DNA from: Exophiala sp. HKRS030
Lineage: Eukaryota; Ascomycota; Eurotiomycetes; Chaetothyriales; Herpotrichiellaceae
Direction: 5' to 3'
DNA length: 64,000 bases
Assembly: GCA_023897205.1 (NCBI GenBank)
Contig: JAHWDD010000006.1
Coordinates: 2,852,001-2,916,000 of the forward strand
Shown: positions 22,035 through 33,440 of the stretch, piece after piece
Layout of the letters: every line of letters begins with the position of its first letter
How positions within the stretch are numbered: the first letter of the stretch is position 1
The notes under the pieces: model-generated
What the model was told of the DNA's origin: nothing
Seen by the model: only the letters and a program-made list of their open reading frames with translations
Databases searched by the model: none
Translations under genes and position numbers: made by a program

Positions 22035-22338
22035 TATCGCGATGAGGCAAATTGGTTGAGCCTCGTTTACCTGGGCAGAACATAAGCAACCACCCGGTGG
22101 AAGAATGTATGTGGTAGCTTCGCAGTGGCCAGAAAGAAAATGCAAAAGTGATTGCAATCTTCCAAAAACAGAGACAGTGTCCGCCCAACGTCTGTTCGGG
22201 CCCTCGTCGTGATTGTGAGATTTTACATCGTCATTAAGTATATCATGATAGAAACCGCATTAACAAGGTATCGTTATATGCTAGGTATGCAATGCCCACC
22301 GTGTCGCTAATCGTTTCCACTCAAAAGGCAATCCGAGT
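22035..22338. other. Convergent 3' region
   Basis: About 300 bp between convergent stop codons of the NOSIP and NudE genes; presumably both 3' UTRs. Nothing else seen. Confidence 0.6.
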
Positions 22339-24189
22339 TCAGAATGTGTCATTAACATCGTAACCTTCTTCGACGTTGTTCAACAATCTTGAAGGGGGTC
22401 TCATATCACCGACAGGCGCACCTTCTGTCTTGGCAAACCCTGAGCTCTGCCGTCTGCCTGGTGCTGGTAATTTGCTAATTCCTCCACTCAGACTCGCACG
22501 TTTAGTCGGGCTAGGAATGGCCGAACCAACATCACTACTTCGTTTAGTAAAGGTCGTCCGGCGTGGAGTCGGGGTCGCCGTGTCTTTGAGGTCCGAAAAG
22601 CCAGACGCATCGCTGAATTCAGATTCAACTGTGCCATCGTAACCATAGCTGCTCAAACTGCTCTTCGGCCGAACTCTGTCAGTCGATGCATTTGGAGCGT
22701 AATTTGACCCAACTCCACTCCCTAGAGGTGCTCGAAAACCCGTCACACTTGCACGACTGCCTGGGCGACCATGTGAAGGAACATAAGGCGTCCGCCCAGA
22801 GATTCCACTCGCTCTACTTGAGGGTCGGAGGGGAGGAGCTGGCATGTCGCCCCTCGTAGGTGAAGGAGGAGGTTGCTGATTCAATGACAGGCGGCTCGTC
22901 TTAGCCTTTGGCACGGACGGAGTGTCAACCTCTTTGTCTGGAAGCGATTCGACTCCACTAATCGTGCTCCCGTTTGTGCGTTTTCGACTTCGAACGGTGA
23001 CTGATGAGGGAATATGAGTGCCGAGTGCCGAACCACTTCTAGGAGACATCCGAGGCGGTGTGTGGGTGGGAGCTGGTAATCGAGACTCTGGGAGCCTTGC
23101 TTTGGCATTCTGAACTCTAGCTTCCAACTGTTGCATCTTGCCACGAAGGTTCCGCAAGTGTAGAATTGAGTTCGACTGTGGCAGACCTACAGGACGCGGT
23201 AATACTCCGGAGGGTCTTGAAATGCTCTGTCTGACGCTCGAGGAAGGTCGACCATGTGATGAAGCAGCGATAGAAGTGCCACGAACGTGACCATTAAGTC
23301 GAGGTTGTGAGCTGGAAGAGGTGGTAGCAGGGCGCTGCTGAGTGTTCGATGCACTGAGAGATAATCTCGCCTTTGGCAGGCCTGACGTTGAAGGAGCTCT
23401 CGTGGTCGCGGACTTATCAGAGATCGGAGGGGAAGGCGGCGTCGGTACATCAGAAATTCCTGAGGAGGAAGCGGTCTTAGTTGGTGGCGTATCAAATGTT
23501 GGGGATGAGGCATTCGTGGTTGTTGGAGAAAGCTCAGACCGAGGAGAAGCAGAGAGAGCAATGGGTCGAAGAGTCAGAGTCTTCTTCCCATGCGTGTTGA
23601 TTTCTATCTCTTTGCGCAGCTTCTCCTTGGTGATGTCCATCTCAACTTTGAGATCCGATAACTCATCTTTTAAGCGCTGCGTCTCTATCCGGAGTGCTTC
23701 TCGTTCTTGTTCACCGGAGCGGACTTCCTCTTCGAGCATGACGCTCCTTTCGATTGTCTGGTTATATTTGGCTTCCATGTCTTCTAGGGAGGATTCGGTG
23801 TTCCGTTGCTTCTTCTCGTAATCGTCGTTGGCCACCTCAATGTCCCGCAATCGCATCTGAAATGATCTGTTATCGTCGCGCAGCTGTGTGATCTCTTTCT
23901 GCAGGGTGTTCTGAGCCTGAGAAGCATCTTGCTTCGAATGCTTATACTTGGTCTTCCACTCTTCGACCTCATACTGCAGGCTACTAACTTTGTCCTTCAA
24001 CTGACGTTCTCGTTTCTCCGAGGCCTCAATGTCCTTTTCGAGTTCTGTTTCCAATTCCTTGCTCGAAGTCTGGAATTCCGCGAGTTCGGCTTCGAGCAAC
24101 TCATACTGGGATTTGTAGTATTTTAAGGAGTCTTCCAGTGAAGCCGAAGCGCCAGGCGGTGAGGAGGGAACGTCGTCTGAAAGAGGCAT
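22339..24189 (-). CDS. nudE: NudE/Ndel1-type dynein regulator
   Basis: Single exon of 616 aa. Residues about 17-200 form the conserved N-terminal coiled coil of NudE/NDEL1: EDSLKYYKSQYELLEAELAEF, then LKDKVSSLQYEVEEWKTKYK. This segment binds the LIS1 homologue NudF and dynein intermediate chain. The rest is Ser/Pro/Thr/Arg-rich, as in Aspergillus NUDE and Neurospora RO11, with a second short helical segment near residue 350 (LHLRNLRGKMQQLEARV). It acts at microtubule plus ends and spindle poles in nuclear migration. It is transcribed away from the isochorismatase-family gene. No frame break. Confidence 0.93.
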   Translation of the reverse strand: MPLSDDVPSSPPGASASLEDSLKYYKSQYELLEAELAEFQTSSKELETELEKDIEASEKRERQLKDKVSSLQYEVEEWKTKYKHSKQDASQAQNTLQKEITQLRDDNRSFQMRLRDIEVANDDYEKKQRNTESSLEDMEAKYNQTIERSVMLEEEVRSGEQEREALRIETQRLKDELSDLKVEMDITKEKLRKEIEINTHGKKTLTLRPIALSASPRSELSPTTTNASSPTFDTPPTKTASSSGISDVPTPPSPPISDKSATTRAPSTSGLPKARLSLSASNTQQRPATTSSSSQPRLNGHVRGTSIAASSHGRPSSSVRQSISRPSGVLPRPVGLPQSNSILHLRNLRGKMQQLEARVQNAKARLPESRLPAPTHTPPRMSPRSGSALGTHIPSSVTVRSRKRTNGSTISGVESLPDKEVDTPSVPKAKTSRLSLNQQPPPSPTRGDMPAPPLRPSSRASGISGRTPYVPSHGRPGSRASVTGFRAPLGSGVGSNYAPNASTDRVRPKSSLSSYGYDGTVESEFSDASGFSDLKDTATPTPRRTTFTKRSSDVGSAIPSPTKRASLSGGISKLPAPGRRQSSGFAKTEGAPVGDMRPPSRLLNNVEEGYDVNDTF

Positions 24190-24853
24190 GTTCGCGTAAT
24201 GTAATCAAGTCGAGAAGATGGAGTGTCTCGATGTCGCAGTCTGATGTTGAATACTTTGGCAGAGGGGTTGTGGATGGTCTTTTAGGTTGTGTCATCCATG
24301 AAGTCGCAAGGCATTTATCGTAGTCCTGAGTTTGTGTCGATGGGAGTTTTGTTGGCCTGTCGTGTTGTCAGTAGGATCGTGCTGCTATGGTTAGTAGAAG
24401 TCGCATGTCGCGCCCGGCGGGCTGTTGGGTTTGCGAGGGTGTTGTCGTCGATGTCGGCAGGTATTCTGGAATAGAAGCCAGAAATGTTGGCGTGTCTTCG
24501 CAAGCGTCAACAAGGAAAGCGCGGGCCAATGTCCGCCTACTTTCAGCCACCGCACCTGCCACATGCAATGCACAAGGCCGACGCTGCTTCCCCACTGGCT
24601 GCCCCTGGTTTCGCAGCAACAACCACGCCAAGATCAAATGACAGCCACTCAAATGCTCAGAATCCCACTTCTGTATCGTTACTATCAAAATATTCTCCGA
24701 CCACACAGTACATGCGTAAGCGGTGTCCGATATTATCACTTATGGAAATCTCGCACTTGCGGGGAAGATAGAAGACCTCGTGCTTGGGAAACGCTTACAC
24801 CATAACGGCCCTCCTTATCACCATTACGCGAAAGTCGCTCTTCTTGGGAAGCT
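24190..24853. other. Divergent region upstream of NudE and the hydrolase
   Basis: About 660 bp. The last 130 bp (24723-24850) stay open in another frame and read like the N-terminal extension of fungal isochorismatase-family proteins (SDIITYGNLALAGKIEDLV). They may belong to the hydrolase gene if one base is missing at GGG 24846-24848. The remaining open frames have no recognisable content. Confidence 0.5.
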
Positions 24854-25673
24854 ATGCAGCAGAACCCAATCGCGGCTCAACTTCCAGCTGAGCCTTACGC
24901 TTGGCCACATGATGCATCGCTATCTCCACACAACGCTGCCCTGATTGTCATAGATATGCAAAGAGACTGTAGGGACAGCCTATACTTTCGCAATCCCTAG
25001 GGTCTTCATACTAAGTATCCACAGTCTGTGAAGTTGGAGGCTATTTCGACTGTCAAGGTTATGATGTAGCTGACGCCCGTGCTCTCATCCCAATAATTCA
25101 GTCTATTTTGATAGCTGCCAGAGCCGCGGCTTTCCCCATATTCTTTACACGTGAAGGTTTGACCGAAGCCTATTTGTTCCATGCATAGACCTCCTAAGCA
25201 TGTCTGTAGGCCACCGCCCTGATCTCTCGACTCTGTCGTCAAGAGAACGATTCAGGTCTCGAAACAACCCACGAGGTTTGGGTATCGGCGACAAAGGTCC
25301 TCTTGGTCGCTTCCTCGTTCGTGGAGAGCAAGGTCACGATATCATCGCCGAGCTGAGCCCACTTGCCAATGAGCTGATCATCGACAAACCCGGAAGAGGC
25401 GCCTTTGCCCACACTGATTTGGAACACATTTTGCAGCTGAGAGGTGTTCGCAACCTCGTGTTTGTCGGTGTGACGACTGATGTTTGCGTCCATACTTCCA
25501 TAAGAGAAGCAAACGACCGTGGTTTCGATTGCTTACTCCTAGAAGACGCCACAGCAGCCGCCACGCCAGAGTTGCACCACTTTGGCTTGGAATCTGTAAA
25601 ATCGGAAGGTGGGATTTTCGGAGCCATTGGGAAAAGTGCAGATTTTATCCACGCTTTGACAGAGTTGACATAG
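24854..25673 (+). CDS. Isochorismatase-family cysteine hydrolase
   Basis: Three exons: 24854-24968, 25025-25156 and 25210-25673; introns of 56 and 53 nt. They encode 236 aa from the ATG at 24854. The catalytic triad of the family is visible: Asp in ALIVIDMQRDF (about 35), Lys in IIDKPGRGAF (about 138) and Cys in VGVTTDVCVHTS (about 174). The segments TREGHRPDLSTLS and FRSRNNPRGLGIGD are typical of the fungal RutB/ureidoacrylate-hydrolase-like branch, which cleaves amides or carbamates. The 5' end is uncertain: a family-like N-terminal segment lies upstream in another frame (24723-24850), so the true protein may be about 45 residues longer. The stop lies only 35 bp from that of ENP2 on the other strand. 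The physiological substrate is not deducible. Confidence 0.82.
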
Positions 25674-25708
25674 CATATACTGCACGTCTATCTTGCATGG
25701 GAGTTTGC

Positions 25709-27892
25709 TCACATCTTTCGGAAGGTATTGCCAGACGCGCTTCTTCTGTCCTTATATCGTTGGTTGCCATTTGGTTCGACAGAATCGAAAGTCTGGCTCT
25801 TCTTTTTGTGGCCCGATGGCTCGAAAGTTATTGTTTGTTCTCCCATCACATTCCCAGAGAATCCATTTCGTTTCGCTCTGTGCGGAGGCTGCAAATTCTC
25901 TGCCCGAGATCCAAATGATCGATCACTCTTATTTCTTCCGGCGAACTTGGAGCCAGTTGATGAACTAACTCGCATTTCCAACTGGTCTTTACCTTTTGGC
26001 TTCTTCTTAGGGCGCCGCTTGTAGTCAGCGGTCGAGATTCGATCATTTGTACGATACCTGGCGGGGACATCTTCATCACCAGTGCCGTCTTCATCACTTG
26101 AGTTTGGAACTTCATCAAGCGCTTCTTCCTCAACTGCAGTAAGACCTTTCTCACGGTCCAGATTTGACAATGGCGTCGCCTTCGTGCTCGGGTTGAGCTG
26201 TTGAAATTCGCGAGAAGCCTCATCGACAGCAAAGTCTTCGTCTTGGAATAATTTCGCGAAACGAGAATCGCCCAAAAGGCCCCTTTCTTCCTTTTCGTCT
26301 TCTTCTTCAGCCACGTCTTCTGGCACTGCTTTCTCATCTCCACCCTGGGCCAATACTCGCTGGGCACGCCGACGCTCGTTCTTCTCCTCGCGCTCGAGGA
26401 TTCGCTCTGCCATTTTACGATTGACCTTGGCCGTAGACTTCTTCTTGCCCCGAATCCTGCTCTCGCGTTCTTTCTCGATTTTCGCTTGCACTCGCTTTTC
26501 TCTCTCCTCTTCGTAGCTGGTGGGATTGGCAATAAGTCGTGCTTCCTCATAAAGACCTTGTGCCACAAAGAAACCATGCATGTATGGCCGGAGTAGATTT
26601 GTCTTGCCCACGAGATGATCCAGATTGAGCATGCGGAGTTGAGGCAACGTAAGGAATTTGAAATTGTCATAGACCTCGCCAACCTTGGATTTCGAAAATG
26701 CCAGAGGATCGTTAGGATCGTCCGCCATCTCTTCCACGACATTATCCAAGAATGAACACCACCGGGGTGCTGGACCCAGCTGAGGGATGAAAAATGCGTG
26801 CTGCTGCCGTCCTTCGTTGGCGGTGAGGAACATACCGCTATCTTTGCACCACGCGACGCAGTTGATGTCAACTGTTGGTTCCACAGACGTCCAAGGTGTC
26901 CCATCTCGTTCGTCCCATAATTTAAGAATTCTTTTATCAGCAGACGCAATCTTGGGTTCCGATGTAGACGCCCGCGTAGTGGATGATGAGTTCAGGTATT
27001 CGATGTATTGTATGGGATAACCGTAGCCCTGGTCTTTCTTGAGGGTGGGAACAGGTGATCGCAAATCGTAGAGGTAGATCAAACCGGATGTGGTGCCTAC
27101 GGCAGTACTGATGCCAGATCGGTGGAAATCCAAGGCCGTGACTCCAGGTCGTCCACCATTATCAGAAGGCATAGCAAGAGTTGCAACCCGAGCCCTCGAC
27201 CTCGTGTCCCAGTATTCCACCGTACCCATAGATGTTCCAAATGCCAATAAGTTATGACTTCCTTCTGCAATTGCAGCCGTGTTGACGCTGCCAGTATTGA
27301 TTCCACCCTGAAGCGCTCCGCCGCCTAAGGAGGACATATCATCACCACCAACATCGACTTCAAAGGAACGCATAAACCGTCCTTCCTCCAGGCTTATTCT
27401 GTAGACTTCTCCCTGCCCGTCGCTGTTTACGCCCACTGCTGGTATCAATAACTCCCCATTCCTTCGATCATACGCCAAGTCACGACCATATCGAGGTATG
27501 CGCAAAACTGCGTGACATCCGCCTGGTGTATGAAACTCTATCGATCGATCTTCTTGCAGATGAACAGTTTTGGAGTAGTCGGAGGAGAGGAAGAGAAAGG
27601 TTTTGTTCAGAGTGTCGGTATGGCGCGCGAACGAAAGTGCTAAATTGGGAAGATAATGTGTATGAATCTGAGGTTTGTATGTTCCTGTACTCATCACCCA
27701 GTCGCCATCTTCGCTAACTCGAACACACTGACTGGCCTCCTCGAACTCAAAATCCTGCAGCAACTCAACACGATTCGCATATTCAGGATCCTTCTTCCTC
27801 TTTTCTTTGGATGACAGCCAATCGGGTAGATTTCTTGATGTCGACGAGCCGGAGACTGTGTAAACTGGTACTGTACTGTTCGTGAGCCGCAT
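25709..27892 (-). CDS. enp2: Ribosome biogenesis protein Enp2/NOL10
   Basis: Single exon of 727 aa. The N-terminus (MRLTNSTVPVYTVSG, then LPDWLSSKEKRK) and the following WD40 propeller (about 50-360, with LIYLYDLRSP and RILKLWDERDGT blades) are those of Enp2/NOL10. After the propeller come the conserved HAFFIPQLGPAPRWCSFLD segment and LRPYMHGFFVAQGLYEEARL. A basic coiled region follows, then the NUC153 domain DSRFAKLFQDEDFAVDE (about 545-560). The lysine/arginine-rich tail is nucleolar in type. Enp2 is a component of the 90S pre-ribosome required for 18S rRNA maturation in the nucleolus. No frame break. Its 3' end nearly abuts the convergent hydrolase gene. Confidence 0.95.
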   Translation of the reverse strand: MRLTNSTVPVYTVSGSSTSRNLPDWLSSKEKRKKDPEYANRVELLQDFEFEEASQCVRVSEDGDWVMSTGTYKPQIHTHYLPNLALSFARHTDTLNKTFLFLSSDYSKTVHLQEDRSIEFHTPGGCHAVLRIPRYGRDLAYDRRNGELLIPAVGVNSDGQGEVYRISLEEGRFMRSFEVDVGGDDMSSLGGGALQGGINTGSVNTAAIAEGSHNLLAFGTSMGTVEYWDTRSRARVATLAMPSDNGGRPGVTALDFHRSGISTAVGTTSGLIYLYDLRSPVPTLKKDQGYGYPIQYIEYLNSSSTTRASTSEPKIASADKRILKLWDERDGTPWTSVEPTVDINCVAWCKDSGMFLTANEGRQQHAFFIPQLGPAPRWCSFLDNVVEEMADDPNDPLAFSKSKVGEVYDNFKFLTLPQLRMLNLDHLVGKTNLLRPYMHGFFVAQGLYEEARLIANPTSYEEEREKRVQAKIEKERESRIRGKKKSTAKVNRKMAERILEREEKNERRRAQRVLAQGGDEKAVPEDVAEEEDEKEERGLLGDSRFAKLFQDEDFAVDEASREFQQLNPSTKATPLSNLDREKGLTAVEEEALDEVPNSSDEDGTGDEDVPARYRTNDRISTADYKRRPKKKPKGKDQLEMRVSSSTGSKFAGRNKSDRSFGSRAENLQPPHRAKRNGFSGNVMGEQTITFEPSGHKKKSQTFDSVEPNGNQRYKDRRSASGNTFRKM

Positions 27893-28766
27893 GTCGGCGG
27901 TTTGGAATGCTTCAAGCTGCAGCGTTCTAGAAGACAGTCCGCATGTCGAAAGGTCTCAAACCCCAAATATGAGCCTGCACCGTATTAGTTCGTTGATTCT
28001 GAAAGTCATAGGGTTTTGACAAGTGCAGAGTGTACATACCTGACGAAAGACCCAGCAGGCGAAACGCTATGGAACTTTTTTTGGCGGGCAAAATTTCTAC
28101 GACTACCGAAGTTGCGCCGTTCCACCTCGCCCGCTAGGCAAGGCTGAAAGAGACATACGCAAGGCTGTGGCTAGCAAACTCTGGGGACTTCCAGGCACTC
28201 CTACCCCTTTGCGCCCAAATGCCTCGAATGAGATCGAGCAAAGACCTTCTCTTCACCCTGCCATGTTCCTCTATGTATGCCAACCATCTATCGTGCCACG
28301 ATTCTAAAAATTCCTGTTTTTGGGAGAAGAGCCTTGCGGTCCTATGTGATTTTGCTACGCCAAGCCCGACTACGGCACGTGATACATCGCATCAGCTCTC
28401 CGGGTGTGGACCTCACTCAACTGATTCAGGACCGGAACTTGCCAACATACCATTTCACTTGGTGAGAACAAGGGCAGACAGAGACTCGTCTGAATTTGTG
28501 CGACATCGCTTCACTTCCTAAGCCGGCGAAGAGCTGCCGCGGATCTATTTTCGCACTGGACAAGGTTGAGATCTTCTGGCCTGTCTTCACAGAATCCCGC
28601 CGTTCCGATTGTTCAGCGTTGTTCTCGAAAGTTATGCCATACCCATGGTTTCCTCAAGTACCGCACATCGTACAACCTTTCTTATGAAATGCTCATCTAC
28701 GGCTGTCAGAGATTTTTATCTTGCCTCGGAAAGCAGTTATTCATTGTGCTTCCCAACGGATGATCA
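27893..28766. other. Divergent promoter region, ENP2 and MED13
   Basis: About 870 bp between two divergent start codons. Only short featureless open frames are present (for example 28219-28521). No RNA gene seen. Confidence 0.55.
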
Positions 28767-31700
28767 ATGGCCACTCTCCATGAGTTTCCCAATAATTGCA
28801 TCACGAACGTTTATACGCTGAGCGACTTTGGAGAGATTGCATATATCGTCTGTACAGTTGCGGTTCCACCACCAAATCCAGATGTGCCACCCCAAGTTCT
28901 ATCCTTGGAGGAGACGCTAGCCCGACTGAGAAGGACAGAACGACAGTTTAGAGAGGCTTCGATCCTCGCAGCACTCGATGTTCAGGCTCGTCAGCTGTTC
29001 ACCTTCTATAAGAAGGTCGATATCGCAAACGCCAGGGACCAGAAGACCTTGCTGAGTAAATTCGGCTATGTACTTCGCAGTAATGCTTGCACTATTGCGT
29101 ACAAGACAGCTGCACGACTGCCAGACTTGATGAAACCTGAGCAGTCCAGACTTTATCGACTTTTCACTGCAGCCATTGTCTCAAGTATCAGGCTTTTGCC
29201 ACTTCACAATCGTTCAATTCAAGCAGTTGGACCAAATCTCTATTTGGTTGAAGATGCTCCATCCGCCTCGGACTTTGAACATCTTGAATCAAAAATGCAC
29301 TGGAGTCTCTTTCGTGTGGATCTACAAGTAATCCTCAGCGGGCACATCATTCTTACTGTTATCAGAGAAAATCTGCTGTCCTTCTCACGACTTGCTGATG
29401 CGAAGGCGCTCCTTGCACAAGACCTCGGTGGAAGTGTCTCCATATACCTTGCTCCAGTCGGCATCATCGGTAGATTTGCCAATCAAAAGGGTGGGCAGAA
29501 CGCGCCATCGGCAAACCTTGGCCATCTGCCGCAGGGGATCGATGCACTGTCCCTGGGCATGAAGGAGGGTATCTGGAAAGAGCTTTTGCCACAGTGGCTC
29601 AGAGAGCATGCAAACTTCCCTTTACCAGAAAGTCCCGGGGAGTGGGTAGAAGCCCAGATCGCCTTCAAAAATGATGATCTTGCACCTTCTGACGTCCAGG
29701 ACTCATCATCACCCCCACTAAGATCTCTAGATACAACCACCTGGAAGACCGTATTCTGGCCCGCCGATCTTTGCTTTGTTCTGCGCACTCTTCCTCTACC
29801 TACTGGAGAGCAAGTCATAAGTGAAGATACGCTGGAGTCTGTGCAAAATTGGATAACAGGTACTGTGGACGGCCCTCTCAAAGACACACAACGAGAGCAG
29901 TACAATAGCATTGAAACCGATGAAGAACCTCTATTCATGGAAGATGGTGCGTTCGACGATCCCGATCACTTCCATCCTTTCGGTCCGCCTTCTTTCCCAC
30001 CAAATCAAATCATATATCCTACGCCACCGGATGTGGTGATGGCTCACCCTACTCCTGGGCTGTCGTCTGTGGATGGTCTGGTGGCAACTCCAGCAAATCT
30101 GTTTCGAGGTCAAGCTGAAATTTTACGGATGCAGGATGAAGACATGCCTGATTTCGACCAACCTACAGCTTCAGGTGCTGGTTATTATGATGAGGACCTG
30201 TTTGACGAAATGCCCGATGATGCCTTTGGGCAGGAAGTCACTGGTGACGAACCCAATTGGGACTTTTTTGACGAACCTGGCGTTGAAAGGGAGACTCCAC
30301 TCCCTGCTTCACAGTCTCATGGTCTTGTTACAGCCCTAGCCGAACACTCCGAAGACAATGAGTTCCACGCAGCGAAGATGACAGACGTAGTGAACGAGGC
30401 GCTTGTAGCAAACTCGACAATCGCGCCTGATTCGCGACTAACAGGAAGATCGGGCGAGTTGTCAATGGAGAATAAACTAGATCATCAACCCGAGGTATCA
30501 TTGCAGATACCAGGACACTTGGCCCCCTGCCAGCAAAGCAAAACTTGTCTTCTTTGAGAAAGCCGGACCTTGCAAGAACAACATATGAAGACGGAAGCCA
30601 GAGGCGAACAACTAGTCAACCACGCCGTCCCAGCGTCTTTGATGGAATCAAACCAGCCTTAGATCTGTCTGAGCGGGATAGCAAATATGCGACGAATGGC
30701 GACTTTTGGTTTGATCCTACACCTGTGCACCTTCACCAGGTAGATACACCCTCGAAGTTTGACAGGCTTCTCAAATTGGTGCCTTCGAGCCCTTCTGGTA
30801 CGGATACCACAGATGATTCTTCCGTCATATCAATTGATCAGCACGCTCCTGCAGCTGCAGCGTCAAAACCCTCACGACAGTGGACCGAATACCACCCAGA
30901 GACTCCTATTGATGTTGACATGGTAGGAAGTGGACTTGAAGAACAAAACATACGCCAGGAGACTGCACAGCTACTGAGTTTGATTCAAGTCAGGCGTATG
31001 GTCCCACCCTCGCCGTCTGATTTCGAGTGGGGTGCATGTGTCCGAGAACTCCCAGAATTGTCGGGATCGGAAATATCTGCCATTGCTCACATTTTGGTGG
31101 ATCAAATTTCACAAACGTGTTTGCTACCTTCTCACGATCACGGGCAAGAAATACCTCCGCCCCTGACGATGATGCTCCGCCCGTAGGTGTCGACTTGAGC
31201 GGTATCAATTCGTCTGGAGCACCATCCACAGTACTGCAACTTATCAATCTCCAGGCCGAGATGAATGTAAGCAAGGTACAGGGCAAAGTGCTCAAACTTC
31301 CGACGCCTCAAATTCGTGTGCGAAGGGCAAATCAGATATTGAGAGCTTCGATTACAATAATGGAATTTTGGGAAACATTGAATCTGCAACCAGAACATGG
31401 TTCGAAGGACGTGACTGCTTTTATCGTTTGTCCAGATGTGCAAAGCGTGAGGGATGGCTGCAGAAACCTCCTACAGCGCATGACAGACGCTTACAGCTCA
31501 TCCTTACTGGGAAGGCACAAAGTCGGTCAGATCCCGAGTCTGTCAGACGAGGGCTTGATAACATGGAGCACTAACGATCGTGACGAAAGCAATCTGCTCC
31601 GGACTTGCGAGAATCTCGGTACTGCCTTGTCTGCAAGCACGGAATTGGAAGGACTGATTGTCATCTACATGATCAGCCAAAGCGAAAACCCGAGCGATTA

Positions 31701-32913
31701 TTTGGATATTTGTCAGGGTTTCTATACGCTTTTTGGATCTTTCAGAGAGTCGGCGAACGAGAAAATCAAAATCCTTGACATTGCACTCCAAATTATCCCA
31801 CAGAAATTCGTGGCGAGCAACGAAATGCTGGTCATTCCAGCGCAGAGCACTTATCTCAGGCTTGCACGTGAAGTTTACAATCGCCTACCACCGTTGGACA
31901 AATCTGCGCAGCCTGGTTCCTGCAGCTCGGCGGTAACTCTGTCAAAGTCGGAGGCCTCTGTATATTTCCACCTTTCGGCGAACTACAGCTCTCCATTCTC
32001 TAAGTCCGGACCATGCCTTCACGTGGCATACTCGATCAGTCAGGACGACCGATGGGTTACAGCAGCGTGGACCGATGAAACAGGCCAGACCGCGCTAACA
32101 ATGTCATACTGTACCCAAATGTGGACGTCTGGTCCGCGCAGACCGAGACACGATGTTTTCAGAGAAATTTGGGGAACCTCACAAGATATCATGAGCAAAG
32201 TTCAAGGCACATGGCGCCTCAACGTGGTCAAAAACGGTCATTTCGATTCGAACGAACTTAAAGAATGGTGTCAAGTCGAAGATGAGCCCACGCCGACGTC
32301 TACACGTTGCAAACTAATTTTATTGTCAGTACGCCTACGACCAATATTGAAAATCATGACATTTCCTCCTGGAGGGAAATCCGGCCTCGCCGCAGCACAG
32401 AATACGTATGGCACACCCGCCTCAACGCCACAGCCTAGCATAACTTCACCAGATCAATTTTTTCCTGCAACTCCGACGCCTGGAGGCAGTATTGCAATAA
32501 GCGCACCTACACCACCGGAGCTGACCTTAGACCCAAATATGGAAAGTGATATTACCTTGGTTGATCTTGCAGAGGAAAGTTGGTCTGTTATTTTACCATA
32601 CGGCGTCAATCAATCGATGGACATGGTTGAGATCAGGCCTGCTTTGGTGACGGGCTTATTGGTAAAGCGCAAAGGGGACAAAGGAGAGGACGGTTTGATC
32701 TCGATCGAAGTCAGCTGGATCAATGGACTTCAATACTCGGCAAGTCCTGGAGACGTTTCACCGGAGGAGTTGCTTGAAGATGTGATCAGGCAGTATCGGG
32801 GGTTGGTCAGTCTCAGCACGACGAGAGGCTGCATCGACCCCAATGTTGAATGTCTCCCTTGGCACATTGCTACCGCCGTTCGTGGAGCAGAGGTCCTTGG
32901 AGAAGTTCTATGA
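28767..32913 (+). CDS. med13: Mediator of RNA polymerase II transcription subunit 13, two frame breaks
   Basis: The restored single-exon protein is about 1382 aa, a typical size for ascomycete Med13 (Ssn2/Srb9). The N-terminal Med13_N domain starts at the ATG (TNVYTLSDFGEIAYIV) and extends to about residue 365. The middle is acidic and disordered. The C-terminal PIWI/MID-like Med13_C half (about 850-1380) contains VLQLINLQAEMNVSKVQGK and the terminal LPWHIATAV, a hallmark of the family's last residues. Med13 links the CDK8 kinase module to core Mediator in the nucleus and mainly represses transcription. One C is missing at the run 30533-30537 and one at 31160-31163. Without correction the gene splits into three overlapping frames. 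Both breaks lie in or next to the poorly conserved middle. Confidence 0.9.
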
Positions 32914-33440
32914 TTCCAAGCATCTTGACATTGCGTTTAATGAAATTGTCTCAGAATGAACGTCTTCGAGAGCGCTTACTCGGACGCAAAATCATGTCAA
33001 ATACGAGCAAGCATTATGGACAAGATCCAAGCCTTAGAGCTCTGAAGGTTCCTCTTACACAAAAATTGCCAGGTCACTCCCATGTGACCAGTGAGTGCAT
33101 GACGCGAAGGGATCGATTGAAGCTTGTCAGTGCTAATTAGGTGGCCAGGTATTCTAGGCACTCAATAGTCCAAGCAAAGAACCAAGACTCAAAGCAATAT
33201 CGGCAGCAGCTTGGCTAAGTTGATCCTGCAAGCCTCCGATTTCGGGCTATGTCCTATATACGCGCATGACACAACACTCGCTAGTGTACTTGGACGAGCG
33301 ATGTCACCGATAGTGAGCACTAGGTCACTGAGTGCATTGACATTCTGACCCACGCTCGCCCCTTAGCTTAGCCATAACCATAGCCTAAAAAGAGTTGGAA
33401 TTGTTTAGCTATTGAATGGATGTAGTTAGCTAGCCATGTC

